A stretch of 6,075 nucleotides of DNA from Nitrospiraceae bacterium (GCA_003454665.1 DMKB01000177.1:1-6075), one strand, 5' to 3'. Shown: positions 1 through 5,440, counted from the stretch's first letter. Notes: a model not told the origin generated them from the letters alone. A program made the numbers and translations.

Positions 1-1
1 C

Positions 2-655
2 ATGGCGCTCATCGTGCTGTTCCTGTTTCTTTCTCCGGCGGTGGAGGCGGCTGTTGCGCCGGTCAAGAAACGCGTCCTCGGTCTGCATGGGTCCCGGGGG
101 ATCGTGCTGAAACTCTCCGGCCTCTTCGCCCTCGACGCCTTTGCCGGCGGGTTCGTGATCCAGAGCATGATCGCCTACTGGTTCCACATCAAGTTCAACC
201 TCGATGCGGCCATCCTGGGGAGCATCTTTTTCGGCGCCAACATCCTTGCCGGTGTATCGGCCCTTCTTGCCGCGCGCATCGCGGGGCGCATCGGCCTGAT
301 CAACACCATGGTCTTCACCCACCTCCCGTCGAACGTGCTGCTCTGCCTCGTGCCGTTCATGCCGACGGCAGGTCTGGCCGTGTTCGTCCTCCTGCTGCGG
401 TTCAGCATCTCCCAGATGGACGTGCCCACGCGCCAGTCCTACACCATGGCCGTTGTCGCGCCTGATGAACGGTCCGCCGCGTCGGGCGTCACGTCCATCG
501 CCCGCGCCGTGGGGGCGTCGGTCTCGCCCGCGTTCACCGGCGCCCTGCTCGCGTCCCCGGCGCTTCTCGGAGCTCCCTTTCTCATCGCCGGCGGCCTCAA
601 GATCGTCTATGACCTGCTTCTGTACCGGAGCTTCCGGAAGGCGGACGTGAAGTGA
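2..655 (+). CDS. MFS transporter, C-terminal half (partial at left edge)
   Basis: Inner-membrane transporter of the major facilitator superfamily, presumably driven by an ion gradient; the substrate cannot be told from sequence. The visible 217 residues hold about six hydrophobic segments (roughly residues 2-22, 36-56, 68-92, 98-120, 122-142 and 165-210), which fits the C-terminal six-helix bundle of a 12-helix MFS protein of about 400 residues. The stretch MDVPTRQSY followed by ERSAASG (about residues 139-161) is typical of the cytoplasmic loop between helices 10 and 11 in this superfamily. The ATG at base 2 is very likely an internal methionine, because the first half is missing and the frame is open to the window edge. 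The protein ends in a basic tail (FRKADVK). No terminator follows directly; the nearest is about 200 bp downstream. A drug exporter is possible but unsupported. Confidence 0.85.
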   Translation: MALIVLFLFLSPAVEAAVAPVKKRVLGLHGSRGIVLKLSGLFALDAFAGGFVIQSMIAYWFHIKFNLDAAILGSIFFGANILAGVSALLAARIAGRIGLINTMVFTHLPSNVLLCLVPFMPTAGLAVFVLLLRFSISQMDVPTRQSYTMAVVAPDERSAASGVTSIARAVGASVSPAFTGALLASPALLGAPFLIAGGLKIVYDLLLYRSFRKADVK

Positions 656-720
656 AGGGCAGATGGGGCAGACATGAATATCGTGCTGACATGAGCAGAA
701 CACCATTTTTTCGATGCTTA

Positions 721-831
721 TTTCTCGCAGAGACGCCCCGATTAAGTCGGGACAGGCTGCGGACGCAGAGAAATTCGTGAATTTATGTTTTAAAACCGTT
801 GCGTTCTTTGCGAGCGTTGCGAGAGACGCCT
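721..831. repeat. Quasi-palindromic intergenic repeat with nested palindrome
   Basis: A non-coding stretch built from degenerate CTCGCAGAGACGC-type units. The unit at 724-736 pairs imperfectly with GCGTTCTTTGCGAG at 801-814, and TCTCGCA (723-729) pairs exactly with TGCGAGA (818-824). The middle holds two perfect palindromes, AAATTCGTGAATTT (771-784) and GTTTTAAAAC (787-796). A short GC-rich segment (737-761) with stem CCCGA/TCGGG (737-741 and 747-751) sits in the left part and is flanked by direct GACGC copies (732-736 and 762-766), as if inserted. No reading frame of note crosses it. It looks like a dispersed intergenic element; copy number elsewhere in the genome is unknown. Confidence 0.6.
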
Positions 832-860
832 TTAGATTCTGAGGAATGAAAAGATAAGAT

Positions 861-890
861 GGGCCCGCCCCGGATGGGGCAGGCCCTTTT
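861..890 (+). terminator. Intrinsic terminator
   Basis: GGGCC-c-GCCCC (861-871) pairs with GGGGC-a-GGCCC (876-886) around a GGAT loop. This gives a 10-bp GC stem with one mismatch, followed at once by TTTT (887-890) and preceded by an A-rich stretch. The T-run places it on the plus strand, where it would stop transcription from the MFS gene about 200 bp upstream. On the minus strand the run after the stem is only ATCTTATCTTTT, so it could weakly terminate the convergent gene ending at 956 as well. Confidence 0.75.
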
Positions 891-892
891 CA

Positions 893-947
893 TGTCAGTC
901 TGACATCTGAATATCTGTGATCTGATGTCTGAGGTCTCAATGTCTCA
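893..947. repeat. Degenerate 7-bp periodic TCTGA repeat
   Basis: TCTGA or a one-base variant starts at 899, 906, 914 (TCTGT), 921, 928, 935 (TCTCA) and 943 (TCTCA), so the spacing is 7 or 8 bp throughout. At its left end it overlaps a perfect palindrome, TGTCAG-T-CTGACA (893-905). The array lies just beyond the stop codon of the minus-strand gene at 956 and just after the terminator at 861-890. It has no coding potential. It reads as a decayed short tandem repeat; a role in transcript end formation of the minus-strand gene is conceivable but unproven. Confidence 0.6.
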
Positions 948-955
948 CGACCAGG

Positions 956-1459
956 TCATTTCTTTGCTTCAAATATCCACTCACAATAAGGCGCGCCCAT
1001 GTGCATCTGTTTGCCGTGCCGCATGGTGACCTTGGGGTTCAGGGTTTTCACGAACTCTTTCCAGAAGGCGACGTCGCAGGCTGACATGATGTCGTTCTTT
1101 GTCCCGAAGTCCTTCAGCCGGTTGTTCCAGGGGCACTCGATAATTTTCATGACGGTCCGGTCGTCGTCGGCCTCAACCTGCTCGATCGTATACTCGGGAC
1201 CCATTGCCGCCATGCACACGGCGACGCCGGCTTCAGCCACCTCTTTGGCGTTGCCCACGGGTGCGCCTGATGCCTTGATCTCTTCAGCAGAACCTTTTCC
1301 GATCTGGCTCCATATCGCGCTCATGAGCTCGGCGTATTTCTCTTTTCCCGCAAGCTCGTGGATGGCGCTCAGATGTGCCGACAGCGCGCCGGTCAGGCCT
1401 TTTGCCGCCATGCCCCACCTGGCATCCGCCGGGATGTTATCAACGTTCATTTTTTTCAT
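956..1459 (-). CDS. ATC hydrolase-like protein (L-2-amino-thiazoline-4-carboxylate hydrolase family)
   Basis: A soluble 167-residue protein without signal peptide or membrane segment. The start at 1459 is chosen because AGGAGG (plus-strand 1465-1470) lies 5 nt upstream; an in-frame ATG at 1504 would add 15 residues but puts the ribosome site inside the gene. The first half is helical and alanine-rich. The second half carries the pattern that suggests the family: ECPW (residues 108-111), C128 in SACD, and a C-terminal PYCEWIF (157-163), recalling the CP...C...C-D/E-aromatic pattern of ATC-hydrolase-like proteins. Characterised members act in conversion of D,L-2-amino-thiazoline-4-carboxylate to L-cysteine, but most relatives in anaerobes have no proven reaction. 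I infer the family from memory of these motifs, so the function is uncertain. It is a monocistronic gene, with no partner gene on its strand. C82, C109, C128 and C159 are the only cysteines. Confidence 0.6.
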   Translation of the reverse strand: MKKMNVDNIPADARWGMAAKGLTGALSAHLSAIHELAGKEKYAELMSAIWSQIGKGSAEEIKASGAPVGNAKEVAEAGVAVCMAAMGPEYTIEQVEADDDRTVMKIIECPWNNRLKDFGTKNDIMSACDVAFWKEFVKTLNPKVTMRHGKQMHMGAPYCEWIFEAKK

Positions 1460-1479
1460 GGTTTCCTCCTTGGACTTGA

Positions 1480-1490
1480 TTATCGGATAA
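1480..1490 (-). promoter_or_regulatory. Palindrome in the leader of the ATC hydrolase-like gene
   Basis: TTATC-G-GATAA is a perfect 11-bp inverted repeat, 20 bp upstream of the start codon and 9 bp upstream of the ribosome binding site. Its position suits an operator or an mRNA leader element for the minus-strand gene. No clear -35/-10 pair was found near it, so the role is inferred only from symmetry and place. Confidence 0.3.
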
Positions 1491-1512
1491 GCAGAGTGAT
1501 ACACTTCTCTAC

Positions 1513-1536
1513 CACGAAGGACACGAAGTCACGAAG
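1513..1536. repeat. Three-unit CACGAAG tandem repeat
   Basis: CACGAAGGA (1513-1521), CACGAAGT (1522-1529) and CACGAAG (1530-1536) follow each other directly. Similar CCACGAAGGACACGAAG stretches are, in my recollection, common between genes in several environmental bacterial phyla. It lies upstream of the minus-strand gene at 1459 and upstream of the plus-strand LysR gene, in the divergent intergenic region. No protein is encoded. Confidence 0.6.
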
Positions 1537-1639
1537 TATCTGAGACAGCACATCCCCATAATGGTAATTTCCCAAGTCACCGGGACAACCTGATGGCAGG
1601 GGCGATCGGATTGAATACAAGAATACGTTATAAAACAAT

Positions 1640-1668
1640 TTGCGTCAAACGAAACTTTTTGATAGGAT
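1640..1668 (+). promoter_or_regulatory. Possible promoter of the LysR-reductase operon
   Basis: TTGCGT (1640-1645) and TAGGAT (1663-1668) are separated by 17 bp, a reasonable but imperfect sigma-70-type pair, and the -10 lies 30 bp before the LysR start codon. TTTG-CGT-CAAA (1639-1649) forms a small inverted repeat over the -35. LysR-type regulators often control their own promoters, so this could be an operator, but a clear T-N11-A site was not established. Confidence 0.35.
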
Positions 1669-1698
1669 TAATCGAAATACCTGAAGGGAGAAGGCATT

Positions 1699-2601
1699 AT
1701 GGAATTGCGACAGCTCAAAACGTTCCAAATGGTGGCGAGATTGCTGAGTTTCAATCGGGCCGCCGACGCCCTGAATTATGCACAGTCTACGGTCTCAGCT
1801 CAGATCAGACTCCTTGAAGAGGAATTCGGTGTGCCGCTTTTTAACCGGTTGGATAAACAGATATGCCTTACCGAAGCGGGGCAGATGTTGATGCAGTATT
1901 CCCAGAAAATGCTCGACCTTCAACGAGAAACTACGGCACGCATATCCGGGTGGGAGGAACCTCATGGCTCGATATCGATCCGGATCCCGCAAAGCATCGG
2001 TACGTACCTGTTGCCTTCTGTTTTGAGCACGTTCCGGTCCGGCTTTCCGAAGATCGGATTCAACGTCAGCACCTGTGCCTACGACACCCTGGCATACGAA
2101 TTGAAAACCGGCATTACCGATGTAGCATTTTTGCTCGCAGATTCCATTCCCTATGCGGAACTGGAAACGGAACACTTGAAGACTGAACCGCTCGTGATCA
2201 TTTCCCATCCGAACCACCCTTTGGCCAAACAAACTGCCATGCAGGTGCGGGATTTGGCAGGCCATGCAATCCTGTTGCCGAAACATGATTGCAGCTATAA
2301 AATGGTATTTGAGCATATCCTCAATGAGGAAGGGGTCGATCCCGCAGTGTTTCTCGAACTCAACAGTATCGAAGCCATCAAACAATGCGTCTTAAAAGAC
2401 GTCGGTGTGGCAATGATGCCGATGATGGCGATCAAGCAAGAACTGGCAGAAAAAACGTTGGCGATATTACCATGGTCGCAAGAAAAATTGGAGACGGCAA
2501 TTTTGATGATCTGGCACAAGGACAAATGGCTTTCTCCGGCGTTGCTGTCTTTTATGGATATTGTCAGAGCGGAATTAAAATCCCTGGATTCCGGCAGGTA
2601 A
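1699..2601 (+). CDS. LysR-type transcriptional regulator
   Basis: A 300-residue DNA-binding regulator, the usual length for the LysR family. The N-terminal winged helix-turn-helix covers about residues 1-60, with the classic core FNRAADALNYAQSTVSAQI (18-36) followed by LLEEEFGVPLFNR. A linker helix follows (about 60-88), then the periplasmic-binding-protein-like effector domain (about 90-295), in which IRIPQSIGTYLLP, PLVIISHPNHPLA and VGVAMMPMMAI match conserved segments of that domain. The start is supported by GGGAGAAGG (1686-1694), 4 nt before the ATG. The gene ends 7 bp before the aldo/keto reductase start, so the two are very likely co-transcribed and the reductase may be a target. The co-inducer is unknown. 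Family members act as tetramers in the cytoplasm and either activate or repress. No specific orthologue is recognised, so no symbol is given. Confidence 0.93.
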   Translation: MELRQLKTFQMVARLLSFNRAADALNYAQSTVSAQIRLLEEEFGVPLFNRLDKQICLTEAGQMLMQYSQKMLDLQRETTARISGWEEPHGSISIRIPQSIGTYLLPSVLSTFRSGFPKIGFNVSTCAYDTLAYELKTGITDVAFLLADSIPYAELETEHLKTEPLVIISHPNHPLAKQTAMQVRDLAGHAILLPKHDCSYKMVFEHILNEEGVDPAVFLELNSIEAIKQCVLKDVGVAMMPMMAIKQELAEKTLAILPWSQEKLETAILMIWHKDKWLSPALLSFMDIVRAELKSLDSGR

Positions 2602-2608
2602 GGTATTC

Positions 2609-3442
2609 ATGGATATTCCAATTCGAAAACTCGGCAAGACGGGCGTAGACGTGACCATCCTGGGCCTGGGAGGAGAAGGCGTTCTCAGAACGGACGGGTA
2701 CGAGAAGGAGGCCTACGCGCTCATCAACCGGGCGCTGGACCTGGGGATCAACTACTGCGAGTCGGCCCGGGCGTATGCCGGAAGCGAATCATACTACGGC
2801 AAGGCGCTGAAGGAGCGAAGGAAAGAAGTATTTCTCACGAGCAAGTCTCATGCACGGGACTGTGACGGGGCCCTGGCGCACCTTCATGAGACCCTGGGGA
2901 ACATGAAGACCGATCACCTCGACCTCTGGCAGGTGCACGATGTGCGGACCGACGGGGAGGTGGAGGAGATTTTCAGCGCGGGCGGGGCCATCGAAGCCTT
3001 CGAAGAGGCAAAGGAGAAGGGGCTCACGCGGTTTATCGGCGTCACCGGCCACCATGATCCGCATATTCTGAGGAAATGCATTGACCGTTTCGATTTCGAT
3101 ACCGTGCTTCTACCCGTGAACCCGGCGGAACCCGCATATCAGAGCTTCCTCCAACACGTCGTACCCCTGGCAAAGCAGAAGAATATGGGCATCGTGGGCA
3201 TGAAGGTCTACTTCCGCGGCCTCGTTGCCCGGACCCCGCAGTTTTCCGGTATGGAACCCTTCTTCCGCTTTGCCCTTTCGCACCCCGTTACGAACGTCGT
3301 CATCGGCTGCGATGATGTGCAGCAGCTCGAACAGAACGTGGGGTTCGCCCGCTCCTTTGAGCCGATGAATAACGACGAGTTACAGAGCCTCGTCCGCCAG
3401 GTCAGCCCCATCGCCCGGCAGCTCATGTATTACAAGCCATAA
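2609..3442 (+). CDS. Aldo/keto reductase
   Basis: A cytoplasmic 277-residue NAD(P)H-dependent oxidoreductase of the aldo/keto reductase superfamily, expected to fold as a TIM barrel and to reduce a carbonyl substrate that is not identifiable here. The N-terminus LGKTGVDVTILGLGGEG (8-24) is typical. Of the usual Asp-Tyr-Lys-His tetrad, Tyr56 (in RAYAGSE), Lys79 (in FLTSK) and His110 (in WQVHD) are in place. The Asp position, normally in a DTA motif, reads CESA here, giving Glu51. Cofactor-side segments are GMKVY (197-201) and VIGCDD (231-236). The C-terminus lacks the cysteine-rich ferredoxin-like extension of the longer COG1453-type relatives. The start at 2609 is 7 bp after the LysR stop, with AGGTAAGG overlapping that stop as ribosome site. 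The pairing suggests regulation by the LysR protein. The general call is secure; substrate and direction are not. Confidence 0.9.
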   Translation: MDIPIRKLGKTGVDVTILGLGGEGVLRTDGYEKEAYALINRALDLGINYCESARAYAGSESYYGKALKERRKEVFLTSKSHARDCDGALAHLHETLGNMKTDHLDLWQVHDVRTDGEVEEIFSAGGAIEAFEEAKEKGLTRFIGVTGHHDPHILRKCIDRFDFDTVLLPVNPAEPAYQSFLQHVVPLAKQKNMGIVGMKVYFRGLVARTPQFSGMEPFFRFALSHPVTNVVIGCDDVQQLEQNVGFARSFEPMNNDELQSLVRQVSPIARQLMYYKP

Positions 3443-3451
3443 CGTGGGGGA

Positions 3452-3524
3452 CATGAGAGGGGCATCCATCAGGATCATGGTACTGAGTCATTCCCAAAAT
3501 CGTGGAGTAGACACCTCTCTCATG
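3452..3524. repeat. Spaced inverted repeat after the reductase gene
   Basis: CATGAGAG (3452-3459) is the exact reverse complement of CTCTCATG (3517-3524), and the pairing extends inward through one G-T and two G-C pairs to an 11-bp arm on each side. The 51-base interior has no reading frame and no T-run follows, so it is not an intrinsic terminator. It could be a remnant of a small mobile element or a structured transcript end. Confidence 0.4.
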
Positions 3525-3547
3525 CTATATAAAACTCATTGAAATTG

Positions 3548-3556
3548 TGATATAAT
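3548..3556 (+). promoter_or_regulatory. Extended -10 promoter of the toxin-antitoxin module
   Basis: TGATATAAT (3548-3556) is a perfect extended -10 element (TGn followed by TATAAT). No good -35 hexamer stands at the right distance, which is acceptable for extended -10 promoters. It lies 50 bp before the antitoxin start, leaving room for a short leader holding the operator palindrome. Confidence 0.65.
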
Positions 3557-3577
3557 GTTAGCAAGTTCAAGCAGTTA

Positions 3578-3592
3578 AGTGATCCCATCACT
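3578..3592 (+). promoter_or_regulatory. Candidate antitoxin operator
   Basis: AGTGAT-CCC-ATCACT is a perfect inverted repeat with 6-bp arms and a 3-bp centre. It lies between the extended -10 promoter and the antitoxin ribosome site. Type II toxin-antitoxin modules are usually repressed by antitoxin binding to such a palindrome, so this is the best candidate for autoregulation. The binding protein is inferred. Confidence 0.5.
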
Positions 3593-3606
3593 ATGAGGGT
3601 GCAGAT

Positions 3607-3813
3607 ATGCCGAAGGTCAAGGACAAGGTTATAGATCTCATTAAATCCCTGCCGGACGACTCAACCCTGGAGGATATCCACTACCACCTGTATGTGCGTG
3701 AAAAGGTGGAACATGGCATCCAGGCCGCAGAAGAAGGTCGCGTTGTGAATCAGGAGGAAGCGGAAAAAAGGGTTGAGGAATGGCTAAAATCGTCTGGACG
3801 GAACCGGCGCTAA
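3607..3813 (+). CDS. Antitoxin of a ParE/RelE-type toxin-antitoxin module
   Basis: A small acidic, helical protein of 68 residues. The middle, SLPDDSTLEDIHYHLYVREKV (about 14-34), and the following GIQAAEEGRVVNQEEAEKRVEEW (37-59) recall short antitoxins that accompany ParE/RelE toxins. The ...G.VV..EE...R...W tail is probably the toxin-wrapping region. A clear ribbon-helix-helix is not visible. The start is supported by GAGGG (3595-3599), 7 nt upstream. The stop codon lies 34 bp inside the toxin reading frame, the tight overlap usual for these modules. Its role would be to neutralise the toxin and, with it, repress the promoter upstream. Because the toxin frame is broken, the antitoxin may now act alone. 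Exact antitoxin family is uncertain. Confidence 0.75.
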   Translation: MPKVKDKVIDLIKSLPDDSTLEDIHYHLYVREKVEHGIQAAEEGRVVNQEEAEKRVEEWLKSSGRNRR

Positions 3814-4090
3814 ACGATCTTCAGGATATCATAGAATATATCTCGAGAGATTCCATTTTGCCGTGCGCTTCGGTAGGCGCGTTGCGCAGGCGCCGCGAAG
3901 ACTGGCTCAGTTCCCGCAGAGTGGCCGGATTGTCCCTGAGTTCAATGACGAAACCATCCGCGAGCTTATCTACGGCTCCTACCGGATCATCTATAAAATC
4001 AGCGGTACTACCTGTTCTATTGTCGCCGTCATTCACGGAAGTCGGGATATTATTCGGCATGTAGGGCCCGGTGAGTGGAATATAGAATAA
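3780..4090 (+). pseudogene. ParE/RelE-family toxin, split by a frameshift
   Basis: Two reading frames together spell one ParE/RelE toxin of about 103 residues. Frame one, from the ATG at 3780, gives MAKIVWTEPALNDLQ and DIIEYISRDS, the family's first strand and helices. Frame two, open from before 3851 to the stop at 4090, gives FHFAVRFGRRVAQAPRRLAQ, then FPQSGRIVPEF, IRELIYGSYRIIYKI and VIHGSRDI, the conserved core and C-terminus. The switch falls near 3852-3862 and corresponds to the net loss of one base (or four). Without it, translation from 3780 ends at 4064 with unrelated residues after about position 25. An intact toxin would be a DNA gyrase poison or mRNA interferase; which one cannot be told. 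No canonical slippery heptamer sits at the switch, although a GC hairpin (3876-3880 with 3890-3894) follows. A real mutation, a read error, or less likely programmed -1 frameshifting could explain it. Confidence 0.8.
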
Positions 4091-4209
4091 CGATATTATT
4101 GTTTGTGGTTTATCATCCAAGTGAAATACACTAGCTTCATAGTAACAGCAATCTCACCTCGCCGAAACTGCAGCCTCTCGAATCCACTCTGAGCCTTAAT
4201 GACTTTTTT

Positions 4210-4237
4210 GTAGGAGCGGTTGAACGCTGTTTAACCG
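4210..4237 (+). repeat. REP-like palindrome with GTAG head
   Basis: CGGTTGAAC (4217-4225) pairs with GTTTAACCG (4229-4237) around a GCT loop: 9 bp with a single G-T pair. It is preceded by GTAGGAG (4210-4216). A GTAG tetranucleotide in front of a hairpin is the signature of REP elements mobilised by RAYT transposases (TnpA-REP), which supports calling it a REP. It lies 30 bp before the next start codon, so it may also fold in that gene's leader. No transposase is present in the window. Confidence 0.5.
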
Positions 4238-4267
4238 GCCATCCTGCATCCGGACGAGGAGATTTAT

Positions 4268-5173
4268 ATGAATATCATACGAACGCTCCTGATCTGCGCA
4301 ATTATGGGCATTGTTATTATGCCTGCCACTGCATTTTCTCTCGAAGATGCGAAATATATCAGCGCGGTCTTCGAAAAAAAGGTACTGGAACTACCCATGA
4401 TGGCCTGGCTGGTGCCGCCGGATATCATCATCACGAACGAAAAACATAAAACAATAACTCTCTACTCGAAATCAAAAACGATTCAAACAGCAACGTATGT
4501 CAAAGTGCTGAGCAAGGATGAGGTCACCATCATTCGTAATAAATACGGTGTTGCATGCGAGGATTTGCCGGCTCAATTCGCTCATCCATATTATCAATAT
4601 AAATTTGCAAAAAAACTGGAAAAACAGCTGAAAGACGCTGATCGAGTGTTCTATACGGGGAAAAATCTGAAGAAATCGGTGACGGCCGGATATACCTATA
4701 AGGATCTCGATGGGAGAACAACTAACGAGGTAAAGAAACTCAAAGAGTTCAGTAAGCAAGAATATCTTCATAACTATTTTGCCATCCAGCCGAAAGGTTC
4801 TCCGTATGTGTATTCATTTCATGGATTATATAAGGTGAAGACAAAGGAACTGTTCAGGCAAGGGGTCATTCTCCACGATACAGCGGGTAAGATCCTGGCC
4901 AGGCATTTCTGGGAAATCGAGGAAGAAACGATGTGCGACGGCTGCGGTATCCCCTTGTACAGGAATCAATATCCAAAATTTTCTCACCTCGACATGAATT
5001 ACCTCTTCTTCTTGATTAACACATTTTCATTTCCGGATTTTCCCTATCCACTCCTGATGCTCGACACGGGAACCATAGAAGGCCGTGCAAGCTCACTCAT
5101 AACATTCAGTAGTAAAGGCACTTACAGCGAACATAGGGAATACGAGTATATCGTCAACTGCTTGCCGGAGTGA
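4268..5173 (+). CDS. Exported protein of unknown function
   Basis: A 301-residue protein I do not recognise. The N-terminus has a Sec signal peptide: Arg5, a hydrophobic stretch to about residue 19, and a likely cut after ATA (residues 20-22) before FSLED. There is no lipobox cysteine at the cut, so the product is probably periplasmic or secreted and soluble. The mature part is rich in Lys, Tyr, Phe and Ile. It has four cysteines: C97, a CDGC pair at 223-226, and C298 near the end. The CxxC could bind metal or form a disulfide, but it is not in a thioredoxin-like context. The start is supported by GAGGAG (4256-4261), 6 nt upstream. The coding sequence is visibly richer in A and T (AAA, ATA, AAT codons) than the transporter and reductase genes, which may mean transfer. 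A 7-bp hairpin follows the stop by 4 bp. Confidence 0.8.
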   Translation: MNIIRTLLICAIMGIVIMPATAFSLEDAKYISAVFEKKVLELPMMAWLVPPDIIITNEKHKTITLYSKSKTIQTATYVKVLSKDEVTIIRNKYGVACEDLPAQFAHPYYQYKFAKKLEKQLKDADRVFYTGKNLKKSVTAGYTYKDLDGRTTNEVKKLKEFSKQEYLHNYFAIQPKGSPYVYSFHGLYKVKTKELFRQGVILHDTAGKILARHFWEIEEETMCDGCGIPLYRNQYPKFSHLDMNYLFFLINTFSFPDFPYPLLMLDTGTIEGRASSLITFSSKGTYSEHREYEYIVNCLPE

Positions 5174-5177
5174 GGGG

Positions 5178-5200
5178 GAACGGGAATGAATCACCCGTTC
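5178..5200 (+). terminator. Hairpin after the exported-protein gene
   Basis: GAACGGG (5178-5184) and CCCGTTC (5194-5200) form a perfect 7-bp stem with a 9-base loop, 4 bp after the stop codon. No T-run follows, so it is at best a weak terminator or an mRNA 3' stabiliser, and read-through to the small membrane protein gene is possible. Confidence 0.35.
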
Positions 5201-5248
5201 ACGCTGTAGCAACACCCACGTATGCCGCGATCGAAAAGGAGCGATACC

Positions 5249-5440
5249 ATGTACAGAAAACACTATCTGATTGTTTCCGGTTCCATTTTCCTGTTAGTAG
5301 CACTCCTGCACATCGCCCGAATCCTGTTCAGCGTGCTGGTTGAGATAGGCGCCTGGATCGTGCCCATGTGGATATCATGGGGAGGTTTTCTTGCAGCCGC
5401 GGCATTGTCCCTATGGGCATATAGACTTGCGCGGCAGTAA
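5249..5440 (+). CDS. Small two-helix membrane protein
   Basis: A 63-residue inner-membrane protein of unknown function. The start at 5249 is preferred over the in-frame ATG at 5222 because AAAAGGAG (5235-5242) lies 6 nt upstream of it, while the upstream ATG has no ribosome site and would add only nine polar residues. Two hydrophobic segments are visible, about residues 6-31 and 35-58, joined by the single acidic residue Glu32. Basic residues sit at both ends (RKH at 3-5, RLAR at 59-62), suggesting both termini face the cytoplasm. His21 and Arg24 fall inside the first helix, which is uncommon and may matter. It follows the exported-protein gene on the same strand by 75 bp with a hairpin between; co-transcription is possible. 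Confidence 0.65.
   Translation: MYRKHYLIVSGSIFLLVALLHIARILFSVLVEIGAWIVPMWISWGGFLAAAALSLWAYRLARQ

Noticed and set aside
847..858. Leader peptide in front of the terminator (ATG AAA AGA TAA)
   Set aside because: Three codons without regulatory codon content and no gene directly downstream on that strand; chance occurrence.
999..1490. Long plus-strand open frame opposite the ATC hydrolase-like gene
   Set aside because: It is antisense to a gene with a strong ribosome site and family-like motifs, and its product has no recognisable features.
1593..1817. Plus-strand open frame across the LysR start
   Set aside because: It overlaps the LysR N-terminus out of frame, covers the promoter region and lacks a convincing ribosome site.
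1795..2385. 196-codon minus-strand open frame inside the LysR gene
   Set aside because: Antisense shadow of a well-supported helix-turn-helix regulator; no ribosome site or family motif.
3470..3516. Possible insertion-sequence end (segment ending in GTAGACA)
   Set aside because: No transposase, target duplication or matching opposite end could be seen, so the resemblance is not enough to call an element.
3852..3895. Programmed -1 frameshift signal in the toxin gene
   Set aside because: A GC hairpin lies downstream, but no X-XXY-YYZ slippery heptamer exists in the zero frame at the switch, so mutation or read error is more likely.
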